A stretch of DNA of 64,000 bases from Larix kaempferi (lineage: Eukaryota > Streptophyta > Pinopsida > Pinales > Pinaceae), in contig BSBM01000825.1 of NCBI GenBank assembly GCA_027924585.1, forward strand, positions 308,501 to 372,500, given 5' to 3'. The translations under genes and the position numbers were made by a program. The notes beneath the pieces are model-generated. The model searched no databases and was not told where the DNA came from. It was given only the letters and a program-made list of their open reading frames with translations. Shown here piece by piece: positions 10,990-21,468 of the stretch. The stretch's first letter is position 1. Each line of letters starts with the position of its first letter.

Positions 10990-12144
10990 ATGGCTATGAA
11001 ACTAGAAGCTTCACCAATTGCTGGAACAAGCAACGATGTTGCGCAGTTGCAGAACCAATTAGCAAATTTAACCTTGCAAGTGCATGATATTAAGAAAGGC
11101 AAGGATGCTAAGGAGGAGATATGGTGTACAAAATGTAAAGCACAAGGTCATTCAAAGGACCATTGTCCCGTTTTCATAGAGTATATTGCAACTGGAGCAC
11201 CTAACCGTCTACCACAGCCACAGGGGCCTTGGTGTGAAATCTGTAGAACTAGAGGTCATAGACCACAAGAATGTCACTTACTACAGAAATATGTACAAAC
11301 TCCAAAGAACTTATATTGTAATTTCTGTAAATCAGTAGGCCATGATGAGAACAATTGTAGAGCATATGATCTTATGATAGAAAGAAAGCAAGATGTTTAT
11401 AGAGTACAATCAGAAGCACAAGGACCCGTAGTAGGTCCACAGTATGACCAAACTCGCGACGGCCGAACAGGAAATTATAGAGGCCGCGGACGTGCAACAA
11501 ATTTTGGCCGCGGAAGAGGCCAGATCACTTGTTATAATTGTGGAGCGCAAGGTCATTTTGCAAGGGATTGCCAAAACCCTACAACCCTTTGCAGATATTG
11601 CAAATCTTATGATCATATCATTGAAGAATGCCCTCAGCTAATGGCTAAGATGCAAGTAAAGACGCCACAGGTCAACCAGAATATTCAATTGATTGGAGCA
11701 GAAAAAATGGAACCAGACCGTACAGTTAATATCGTGACGCGCAGTGGATCAACCACTGATGCACCAGAGTCAGGAATAGGAAAGCAAGCGACGCAATGGG
11801 TGCGCCGTGCTAATATTAAACCAGCCCCACTTAATCTTCAGAAGCAAAAAGAAGCATTCAAGCAAGCCCAAGAGTATTTCTCAGATCCCAGAGCTTCAAG
11901 ATCTGTCGCAACTCCGCATAATGATATTAGATCGCCAGTGCTAAGACAAGACAACCTGGTACAAGAACAGGCCACTACATCCGGAAGGCCTGATGAAGAA
12001 GATGCAATAGGCACTGTCCATACTTTTCTAAGGAACTGCTTAAAGCTGTTGCGCAATGAAAAAGCAACTATGGAACTTCAACACCTATTGGATAAATGTC
12101 AACAATCTGCTTCGACGAACACGCCGCAGCGTGCTGTTCACTAG
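10990..12144 (+). pseudogene. Element A Gag nucleocapsid region with five zinc knuckles
   Basis: This 384-codon open stretch carries five CX2CX4HX4C zinc knuckles, at residues 46-59, 82-95, 110-123, 181-194 and 201-214. The third and fourth are separated by an RG-rich stretch (RGRGRATNFGRGRG) of the kind that binds RNA. Gag proteins normally have one or two knuckles, so five is unusual. The rest is Gln-rich and ends in a coiled, Leu-rich segment. The TAG at 12142-12144 is read as a former CAG, since the same frame continues straight into the protease. Confidence 0.88.
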
Positions 12145-12174
12145 ATTGGGAGTCACATTAGAACTGGAAAAGAG

Positions 12175-12530
12175 ATGAGGCTCACAGCGCAGATTGGAGC
12201 ATTTGAGATGGACGAAGTTATTTTAGATTTGGGCTCAGAAGTTAATGTTCTCACCATGCAGACATGGGAACAGATGGGAAGCCCTCAACTTTCAAGATCC
12301 CCCATCCAGCTAATACTGGCGAACCAGCAACGAGTCTCTCCATTGGGCAGATTACCCAATGTACCTATTGATATCGAGGGAGTAAGAAGTTCCGCAGACT
12401 TTGAAGTAATCAAAATTCTGGATGATAGTAGACCTTACCCAACACTTTTAGTTATAGACTGGGCATTTGATAATTTGGCTGTCATTAATTTGAAGAAAAG
12501 ACAAATGACCTTCGAGGACGACCAGATTAG
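12175..12530 (+). pseudogene. Element A aspartic protease domain
   Basis: The start of the 1027-codon pol stretch is a retropepsin-like domain that would release Gag and Pol proteins. The catalytic loop reads ILDLGSEVNVL: Leu (TTG) stands where Ser or Thr is expected, which one C-to-T change from TCG would explain. The hydrophobic LLVIDWAF motif near the C-terminal side corresponds to the usual LLGRDWL-like block. It lies in register directly after the zinc-knuckle region. Confidence 0.75.
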
Positions 12531-12789
12531 GGTCATTGCACTGCTTGATCCTATTCAAGGACCAAGGTATATAGAACCTATTCGGGCAGAAGAAGAAGCG
12601 CGCCAAATGGAAAGTTTGTATCAGATGACTGCTAGTCAGAATGACTATGTCAATCCCACAGCAGATGGCCATATCAGCTGGCGATGCGATAGCTCGTGCA
12701 CATCAGACTCAGATGCAGGATTGGAAAACTGGCAGAATCGCTTACATGAGGTTTCTACAAGACGATGCACCATGATGACTAAATCCATT

Positions 12790-13270
12790 CGATGGATTGG
12801 CACAGAATTGACTGACACTCCAATTTTTGATGGTTTACCTAACATAAGTGAATTCATACAGGCATATGAACAACAGCTTCCAGAACAGCAGCGCATACAG
12901 GCATTAGATGTATCACTGCGCGCTACACCTGCAAGATGGTGGGGTGCGCATAAAGAGAATATTCACACATGGCAAGACTGTCGCAGATTGATACTGCGCA
13001 GATTCCAGGACACTACAGTAGAAGTGTCGTGCAAATATGAGGGACAGAGTGACCCCAGGTCACACATTGAAGCATGCATTCAGCAATGGTCGGATATTCC
13101 GGACGATGAGTGGGTTCACCTATTCATCCACACATTGGACATAGTTCCAAGAAATTGGTACACTGAAACAGAATTGCGCAGAGGCACTCTTACTTGGCCT
13201 CTTATGATAGAAAGTTTTCAACTTACCTTCAGCTTTGAGTCAGAGCATCCAAGTATTGATCAGGCTCTGA
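12790..13270 (+). pseudogene. Second Gag/capsid-like domain inside pol, between protease and RT
   Basis: Between protease and RT the open frame encodes a segment reading TPIFDGLPNISEFIQAYEQ, then ATPARWWGAH, RRLILRRFQD and a final MIESFQLTF. The order resembles the Retrotrans_gag fold: an F-x-G start, an ARWW block, then a long helix with RRF. Element A already has a separate capsid domain at 10.5-11.0 kb, so this would be a duplicated or acquired Gag-like domain. It could help particle assembly or act as a spacer. The assignment rests on motif order only and needs a profile search. Confidence 0.55.
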
Positions 13271-13479
13271 AATGTATTAAAAAGAAGGTATTTGAACCAT
13301 GTCTATTACCAGAATATTCCCAACCGGATTGGGCTGTTCAGATAGAACATGCCCTGGAGTGCTACAATTTCACTGCTGGGGAAGAGGAGGATGATCCTCG
13401 CAACATCAATATCCCAGAATCAGAAGGGACGCGCAATGTTGAAGGTCCTCAGCTTCATACCCCTGCCATTACAGAACAC

Positions 13480-15258
13480 ATCAAGCTTAAAAAGGTTAAC
13501 ATTGGTACAAAATCCGAACCCAAGTTTGCTTCTATAGGAGACTATTGGGATGATGAAACTGTTGGGCATATTTCAGATTTATTACGTGACTACCAGGATA
13601 TCTTTCCTACCAAGTTCACAGAGATGAAAGGCATACTAGGAGATTTAGGAGTGATGCGCATACCTCTGAAACCAGATGCCAAGCCAGTAAAGCAGCGCCC
13701 ATACAGGTTGAACCCGCGCTATAAAGAAAAAGTCAAAGAAGAAATTGACAAGATGCTCGCAGCAGGTATTATTGAGCCAGTAGAAGAAAGCGATTGGATT
13801 AGCCCTATGGTTGTACAAGAGAAGAAGACAAAAGGTGAAATAAGAATTTGCGTGGATTTGCGCAAACTCAATGACGCATCAGCGCATGATCCATTTCCTA
13901 CTCCCTTTACAGATGAAGTGCTTGATAATGTTGGAGGACAAGAGGCTTACTCCTTCACTGACGGATTTTCGGGATACCATCAGATCAGAATTCATCCAGA
14001 CGACCGCCATAAGACTACTTTTGCGACTGAATGGGGATCATTCCAGTACACGGTAATGCCCTTTGGTCTTAAAAACGCTCCTGCTATCTTCTCTAGAGTC
14101 GTTGTTGCTGTTTTTAAAGAATTCATCCATAAGTTTTTAGAAGTCTATTTTGATGATTGGACTGTGTTTGGTTTACTAAAGAACCATATGGGGAACCTGC
14201 GAATGATGTTAGAAAAATGTAGACAGAACCAGATTTCCCTTAACTTGAAAAAGTGTATCTTCTGTGCTCCTTTTGGTATTTTGTTGGGTCACATTGTATG
14301 CAGACAAGGACTCCTGATGGATCCTGCCAAGGTTTCCATCATTGCTAATTTACCTGCGCCCAACTCAGTCAAACAATTGCGCACTACATTGGGACATACT
14401 GGATACTACAGAAAATTTATCAAAGGATATGCAAAGATCACAGCACCTATGGAAAGATTACTGAAAAAGGATTCGAAATTCCAATGGACAGAAGAATGCC
14501 AACAGAGCTTGGACACACTTAAAGACAAGATGATCAGTGCGCCAATTCTAGTTTTCCCAGACTGGAATAAACCTTTTCATGTCCATGTCCATGCTTCTTC
14601 CATCGCATTGGGGGTCGTACTTACACAACCGGGAGAAGGAGGTATCGATCACCCCATTGCTTACTCTAGCCGGAAGTTGTCCACAGCCGAGAAGAATTAC
14701 ACTACTATAGAGAGAGAAGGACTAGCTATGGTGTACGCCCTACAGAAGTTCAGACACTACTTACTGGGCGCACATTTTAAAATGTATACTGACCATTCTG
14801 CTTTGAAATACTTGGTCAATAAGCCAGTGTTAGGGGGAAGAATTTGCAGATGGCTACTGCTCTTTCAAGAATATGATTTTGAGGTTATTGTAAAGCCAGG
14901 TAGATTGAATGCAGGACCTAACCACTTATCTAGGATCGAGTCAGGGGAAGAACCTACAAATCTGGAGGACAATCTGCCTGATGCGCAGCTATTTTTTGTT
15001 CAAGCAGCAGATGAATATTATTCTGATATCCTTGAGTTTCTCACCACCAGACAAGCGCCAGTTGACTTTACAATCCAGCAGAAGAAGCAGCTTGTCGTCA
15101 AAGCCGCAGACTTCACTTTGATAGCAGGCCAGCTCTATAAGTTGGGCCCCGATGAAGTCTTGCGCAGATGTATTTTACCACATGAAAAGAACTCTATCAT
15201 CGCAGAAGCGCACTCAGGCACCGCAGGAGGCCATTTCACAGGAAAGCCGACTGCTTAG
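13480..15258 (+). pseudogene. Element A reverse transcriptase and RNase H
   Basis: RT begins near 13680 with the KQRPYRLNPRYKEKVKEEI block and includes IRICVDLRKLND, FTDGFSGYHQI, MPFGLKNAPAIFSR and the catalytic YFDDW at about 14146. RNase H follows from about 14570. Its first catalytic Asp seems lost (FHVHVHASS, where VDAS is usual), the Glu of TIEREGLA and the Asp of MYTDHSAL are kept, and the last Asp reads Asn (GPNHLSR). The RNase H active site is therefore damaged at two of four positions while RT keeps its core. The frame ends at TAG 15256-15258, again where Gln is expected. Confidence 0.9.
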
Positions 15259-16287
15259 AAGATCTTAGCCGCAGGTCTTTGGTGGCCGACATTGCATAAG
15301 GATACTAAGGAATTCTGCAAATGTTGCGATGTGTGCCAGCGAATAGGAAAACCTTCAAGAAGAGATGAGATGCCGCTAAGACCTTAGATAACACTGCATG
15401 CTTTTGATAAATTGGCCATTGATTTTGTAGGTCCTATCAACCCACCAGGAAAGAGAACCGGCGCAAGATATATCATTACAGCTACTGAATACCTCGCCAT
15501 ATGGGATGAGGCTAAGCCAGTGAAGAACTGCGACGCTGCCACGGTCGCGCAGTTCATTTTTGAGAATATTATCACTAGATTTGGATGTCCATTGATTCTA
15601 ATGAGTGATCAGGGTACACATTTCCTCAATAAGACTATAGAAGCCCTTACTGAGGAATTCCAAATTAGTCACCATAAGAGTACACCCTACCATCCTCAAG
15701 CTAATGGCACGGTGGAGGCATTCAATAAAATTCTTGAGAATGCCCTGATGAAGATCTGTAATCAACAAAGAGATGATTGGGACCTTAGAGTTACAGCTGT
15801 ATTATGGGCTTACAGAATCACATGCAAGAAATTAACAGGTCACACACCTTTTAGTTTGGTGTATGGACAAGAAGCAGTTATGCCTATGGAATACATTATT
15901 CCCAGTCTCAGAATTGCGCAAATTACAGAGATGACAGATCCTGATACTATGAGCGCAATACTTTCACAACTGCTTGCCCTAGAAGAAGACCGACTTTTAG
16001 CCGGATTTCATCAACAGGTACAGAAGGCAAGACAGAAAGCTTGGCATGACAGGCACATTAAGAATAAGCACTTTGCAGAAGGAGACTTGGTACTCCTCTA
16101 TGATAGTAAATTCATCAAGTTTCCAGGAAAGTTTCGTGTACACTGGTTAGGCCCTTTTCAGGTGATAAAAATAACAGAAGGAGGAGCAGTTCAACTTGCG
16201 AAGCTGAATGGAGAAGTACTGCCTACAAATATCAACGGGAGTCGGCTCAAGCTTTACCGCGACGGCCATTCCGCCCTGTCGACTTAA
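15160..16287 (+). pseudogene. Element A integrase
   Basis: The HHCC zinc domain spans about 15200-15350 (EAHSG...GGH, then CKCCDVC) and is split by TAG codons at 15256-15258 and 15385-15387 without any shift of frame. The DDE core has Asp in LAIDFVGP, Asp in MSDQGTHF and Glu in NGTVEAFNK. The C-terminal part has the GKFRVHWLGPF block and ends LKLYRDGH without a chromodomain. Integrase would insert the cDNA, giving the 5-bp duplication seen. Upstream it is in register with RT; downstream lies a noncoding gap. Confidence 0.9.
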
Positions 16288-16949
16288 ATGGCTGCTCAAA
16301 GAAATGCAGATGCCCAGTGTAGTTGAAAGAGGCATCGCATTATCAGTCTACACGGAAGTCGCGAGACCCTCAATCTCTGGCTTCCTGCGCAGTTCCGTGA
16401 AACATCCGCGCATACCGAATAATAATTTGGGAGAGCGAGCTTATCTTTGCGCTCTTGCGAGGTTTGCCCCAGACCGTTGAACCGTCGCTCTTGCAAAGTT
16501 CCCTGTGTCAATTTGCCGCTTGAAGACGTTTTTGTTGTGGACCCCTATAGGCACAGTTACCCAAGTTGAAATGACCCACCGAAAAATTTGAATTACAGCA
16601 GTTATGTAGCCGCGTCTGAATAAATGAAGGATAAGCCCGCCATTTAAGTGTAGCCGCTCTGACAAGATTTGGCTTGATCTCCGTAAGATTTGCATTTAAT
16701 TCATGCGCCGAAAGCTTTAGCTTCTCCCGCAAGCCTGTCAGAGCCCGTCCATCACAATAAATGCACCGCAAACGCGAAGCGGATCGTAGGGTTGTCAACT
16801 CATGTATAGCCGCCTATAGCTTGTAACCCCACTTGGCCGCATTTACTATCACCTTTGGCTATAAATACCCCACACTTGTAGATTTTCGGGTTACTTTTCT
16901 CGAGCTGCAGTCTTGTTTGAGAATCTAAGCCATTGTTTTCAGAGCCGAC
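16288..16949 (+). other. Noncoding spacer between integrase and ORF3 of element A
   Basis: About 660 bases richer in G+C than the surroundings. No long frame is convincing in either direction. A splice acceptor or internal promoter for ORF3 could lie here; ttgttttcag near 16940 has acceptor form, but this is only a guess. Confidence 0.4.
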
Positions 16950-19760
16950 TTGTGCAGAGTGCTTCCTTGTTGTCAGTGTTCATATCCCACGCCGTTCCGC
17001 TGTTTCCGTCCAAGTTCTTGTTACCTATACCCGTTCACGACGGAGAACCTGTCGACTGAAGAGGTTGTTCGTCAATTCCTGCGTCGAGGCCTAGATTTCG
17101 GCATGACTACCCCCGTGATGGCTTCGACTTATGTACATCCTGGTTATCAGGACCCCAGACAATCTCTGGCCACAAGAGCGTCTCAGCCACAGCCAGAAGA
17201 GCCCGTTCCAGAGCCGTTGGCCACTATGGTAAATTATATTCCGCCGCGTCCAGATGATGCACCAGAGGTGCATATCCCGAAGAATGCAAAGTATCCGCTT
17301 CCGTTACCTCCACTACCGGCTGGCGTACGAATAGAAGGGTCCTTGCTCGAACACCTTCCACTGGTCAAGTTCTCTGATTTCAACCTGGGAGACTATAAAA
17401 CATATCCTCAGTTCGCGCTAGATCGATATCTGACGGTAGTGCATAATCCTACCAGAAAGGTTGACGAATTCATCCCGAAGGGATTTGCAGCAAATCTTGA
17501 GCGCCTTGGACTCCTGAATCTGTTAAAGCTACCGCATTTCGGGCGTAGCAATGAAGTGAACGCAGTTGTTAAAACACTGCTATCCTGCGTTCACGGAGGT
17601 TACCTTTGGCTGGGGAGGCCAATCGATTTAAATGTCGATTTGATTCATCGCATTACTGGCCTGTCTAAGGTTGGTAAGGATCCCAATATCCATTTTATGG
17701 GAAAGGAGAAGGATAGAAAACTGGCTGCAAAGCTGGTGCAGAAATACAACCTTACAAGAGGAGGTCGGGCTTATGACCTCACTATAGTAGAAGACGAAGC
17801 ACTCAGATTCATAGGAAGTCTGCTTGCAGGCAGACTTCTCACAAAGTGCAGGCCGAAGGAAGTTACTGGAGCTGTCGTGGAGCTCGCCATCGCAGCTGCG
17901 GAGGGAGAGCAGTACAATTGGTGCCTCTTCCTCCTCAATTCTTTTTTGGACGACTGCCGGAACGTCCAAGATAACCCCGGGTAGTCGTTCCATTTTTCGT
18001 GGCTTTTAATTTTATGTGCTCTCGTCGCATGGAAGGAGCCCCCGAACACTCAGTTCCTTCCGCGCCGCGCAGGAGAACCTGCCGGAATCCGCTATGTTAA
18101 CCTGTGGGAATCTCCTAATCCCGCGAAGTGCAAGATGAACCGCGCTGTATTTTGTGAATACTACTATCTCCTCAGAGATACCATTCAGGACATGCCAAGA
18201 CTGAGCGCGGAGACAGCAAGAATGTATGAAGGGAAGTTGGCCTTCACTGCCGACTTGCATCAACTCTACCTCCGTCCCTGCGGCATTCAAGAGGAATGGG
18301 CCGTAGGCCTTTACAGGATGACCACCGAAGATGTGGAAGAAACTATCAAATCTTGGTCAGATGAATGGAGGGAAGCCGCCGACATCGCATCCGCGATGCC
18401 ACCCGCCGCTGCGCAAGAAAAGGATAAGGGCAAGGAATCCCCCGAGCAAAGAAGTGATGAAGGCTCCACAGAGCCAGCAACCAAGAAACAAAAGGTGTCG
18501 CATCCCTCTGAGGCCATTCCCTCGGGGATCGACCAGTATTTGAAAGAGCAATTTCGCGAGCTACGGTCCACGCACGCTCACATCAGAAGTGCGCTAGATG
18601 TGCAGTTTGTGGAATTAAAGGGCCTCACAGGAAGGATTGCGCAGACCCATCCGCCAGCATCTACTTCGCAGGCGCCATAAGAAATCCCAAGTACCGAGCG
18701 AGTTGAAGAACTCGTAGAAAGGCATACTGTCGTGCATATTCCGCCTACAAGCATGACACTTCCGCATGCTCTAGCTGCACTACAGGCAAGCGCAGTTGGG
18801 CCCGTTGAAATCAATTTGTCTTTAATTCCTATAGAAACTCTACAGCTAGTACATGAGAAAGTTTCTCTTGAGTTGAGAGCTAGAGAGCTCTCTACCTTCC
18901 AGGAAAATCAACGACTGCAATCACAGGAGATAACGCTCAAGGCAAGCCATCAGAATATCTCCGAGAAGCTCGCACTTTACGAGGCGCAAGACATCGACAT
19001 CAGAAACGCAGTGGATGAGATTGCCCAGGAATTGCCGGCTTGCGAGATTCAACCAGAACTCCCTCTGGTTGAGAAAGTTCAAATTATTGGAGGAAGGGTG
19101 AAAACCCTAGAGCACGAAATCGTTGCTATGGCTGAGGGCCATAGAACCCAGATTGCCGAGCTGGAAGCTCGTGTTGCTGTGCAGTTTACAGATGATGCGC
19201 AGGAACAATTTGACGCGCTGAGCAGAGCTTCCACACAAATGAAAGACAAAATACAGGAAGCTGAGAACCTGATGAGCCAAGCTATGGAAGCTTGGGCGGA
19301 GCTTGAGAAGCTCCCTTTTAAAGTTGGTCTTTCAGAACAGGTGCAAGCCGCAGAACAGTCCCTAACTGTTCTGACTGAAGAAGCTAAGGCCTTAGCAGGC
19401 TTAGCAAAAATAAAGAAAATGAGTGAAGTGCGTAGAGTGCAACAGCAACTGCACAAGCTCAGAACTGAAGATGAGAAACTCACCAACAGCATTCAGCCAT
19501 TTATGGATGAGTATGCTGATATCGTTGGCCAAGTCGAGGTTAAAATCAAAGAAATTGCTGAATCTAAAGAGGTGATTGATGCCGTAACTAAAGAAGAAGC
19601 CACTGCAGAAACGGTGCAGGCAGCTGTGGAGTGTGTCGATGAATTGGACTCCGCTATTGCGGAGTGGAAGAAAACATTCGCGGAGACCCAATCAAAAGTA
19701 GATGCGCAAGTAAAGCGACCACGCGCTAGTGCGAGTGGCTCGAGGGCGAGCCACAAGTAA
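16950..19760 (+). pseudogene. Element A ORF3, about 937 codons, broken by two stops
   Basis: Three open stretches (16950-17984, 17985-18680, 18681-19760) lie in one register, separated only by TAG 17982-17984 and TAA 18678-18680. An ATG at 17103 (MTTPVMAS) is a plausible alternative start. The first third has a Pro-rich head and a globular domain with GYLWLGRPIDLNVDLIHRITGLSKVGKDP-like wording, similar to the 'putative plant transposon protein' family found in plant LTR elements. The middle is Lys/Glu/Ser-rich with a KKQKV basic patch. The last third is a long Glu/Ala/Leu coiled coil ending in a basic tail. No signal peptide or membrane segment is evident, so an envelope role is not supported. 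Confidence 0.7.
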
Positions 19761-19772
19761 GTGTTAGGGGCA
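19761..19772 (+). promoter_or_regulatory. Polypurine tract of element A
   Basis: gtgttaggggca immediately precedes the 3' LTR, directly after the end of ORF3. Its position and G-run fit the plus-strand primer, although it is short. Confidence 0.5.
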
Positions 19773-21277
19773 TGTTGGAGCCAAGGCCGCAGTTATGGTA
19801 AAAGCTGCGAATTTTGAGGAAAAAGCACAAGTATGGAAGAGAAAGTGCTAAATTTTGAATAAGTACCAATTTTGGGACAGAAGGAGATGGTGCGCAGTAC
19901 GGTGCCAGATGGAGGAGCTCAGCGCAGATCACGGACCAGAAATCGCAGAGCTCGTGCGCACGTCAGAAGAGAATGAAGGTGGCTGAATAGAAAGCTCAGC
20001 TACCACAATAAATAAAGCGATGGAGTAGAGGGCTCAGCTACCCTCATTTAAGGCTAAGTACAGAAGTTATGGTTGCTCGGATCAAGAAGGAGCAACGAAC
20101 CAAAGCATTGAAGGCGAAGGACAAGGCGCCCATACCCGTAAGCTGCGCTGGAAATCATGGAGCCTGCAGGAAGCGGCGACATGACTGCAAGCGGCGCCTA
20201 CAGTACACCTAGCCATGTGCGTGGTTAGGGTTTTTGGGGATTACTGCTGGGAAAGGCCCACAGTTTTGTAAAGGTGCGACCGCCATGACCACCTATATAT
20301 ATGAATAATTGTAATGGGTAGATGTTAGTCATTTAGCTATTTCGTGAGTTGGTTAATAGCGAGTCAGTTAGCTAAGCCTGTGAGTGAGCTAGCTAAGATA
20401 GTGGATACTAGATGCAAGAAGGATAGATCGAGTTGATCATCCTCTGTTACGATCTTGTTGATTGTTTTCTACCGTGTTGCTAGAATACAGGAGTGGATCT
20501 GGTTAGCAGTGAAGCTAATCCTTGAGTTGCAGACAGTCGGAGTCCACGTCTGAACTATTGTAATCTCTAGAGAGGAAGAGACTAGATCGAGAGAAGGGCT
20601 CCCAGCTGTGTGCGTGGAGTTTCCTGGAAAGATCTAAGGCTGCAGCTGTGTGCGCAGCATATTGTATGATCTATCATTTTCTGGTTAATATAAGATACTC
20701 CCGTGGACGTGGCTTTCCCCGTGGAGGTGGACTTCATATTTCTTGCTATTATGATGTTGTGATTGAAGCGATTGCCTGTTTTAGTTTATTACCTGCGTAC
20801 GCAGAAATATTACATTATCTTTATAAGTGTGTTGAGTAAATTCTTGGAGCTTCCTTGGGGACTATAATCATTAAGGGTCGAAGGAATCGGTAAGACACGT
20901 CGCCGCAGCGATAGGAGATCGTGTTGCTGCGACGGGCGCGCTAGCAAGCGACGCTTAGAATATCGGCGCAGAGAATAGTTGGTCCTAGCGCAGGAGTGGA
21001 AGTACCGCGCATCTAAGCTGTTGAGCAGGGGCTTGAAAGTTGTCGCGCTCACGAGTCTGAAGAGGGGTCAGACATTCGCCATAGGGTAATCGTCAAGAAG
21101 GAAAGAACAATCTCCGCATCGCCTAGGTTAAGGAAATCTGATTCCTTAGCCTCCCCATAGCCACTTCGGGTGAGACCTCGAGCTGCTACGCAGCTCGTTG
21201 CCGAGAGGGCCAGTGTGCCAGGGGGTTTTGTTGCTACGCTTCATTAAAACCCGGGTCTGCCCAGAAAGCAGCCAACA
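19773..21277 (+). repeat. Element A 3' LTR (1505 bp)
   Basis: Near-identical copy of 8011-9513 with small indels (for example one extra G near 20174 and one extra T near 21069). Most substitutions are transitions. It is followed directly by the CTCTC duplication at 21278-21282. Confidence 0.95.
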
Positions 21278-21468
21278 CTCTCCTTCCTAATTCTAACTCT
21301 CTCTCTACTACCTTTTGTGCAAGGTGTCTTCTTGACAATGTCAACTTTGAATAACTAACTCCATTACTTACATGTCCATCATGCTCCCTTTTTACATTTA
21401 ATAAAAATATGTCCTTTTGAATTTAACATCCGATCTTAGACTATAAGCCCCCCTAAGATTTGGATCAC
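21278..21468. repeat. Dispersed repeat R, copy 2, right part
   Basis: Continues the repeat interrupted by element A and matches the right half of copy 1 (about 4340-4527), including ataagcccccctaagatt. Confidence 0.8.

Larger units (their letters stand above)
8011..21277 (+). mobile_element. Element A: complete Ty3/gypsy retrotransposon, 13.3 kb, non-chromodomain (Tat/Athila-like)
   Basis: The element is bounded by two LTRs that start TGTTGG and end CCAACA, flanked by a perfect 5-bp target duplication, CTCTC (8006-8010 and 21278-21282). Internal order is primer site, gag, protease, an extra Gag-like domain, RT, RNase H, integrase, a 660-bp spacer, a third ORF, a purine tract and the 3' LTR. 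The primer-site type, the long LTRs, the lack of a chromodomain and the extra ORF point to the Tat/Athila side of Ty3/gypsy. A hand tally finds about 50 differences between the LTRs (near 3%), mostly transitions, so it is the youngest large element here. Gag-Pol and ORF3 stay in register over their whole lengths but carry eight nonsense codons. Confidence 0.95.

Noticed and set aside
9706-16287. Alternative genetic code with TAG read as glutamine
   Set aside because: Most stops in element A would fit TAG = Gln, but related elements here also have TGA at Arg positions and TAG at Trp positions. Deamination of methylated cytosine explains all three, and the elements are of land-plant type.
16950-19760. 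Envelope gene of a plant retrovirus
   Set aside because: It is in the position where env-like ORFs are reported, but no signal peptide, membrane segment or cleavage-site pattern is visible; composition is soluble and coiled coil.
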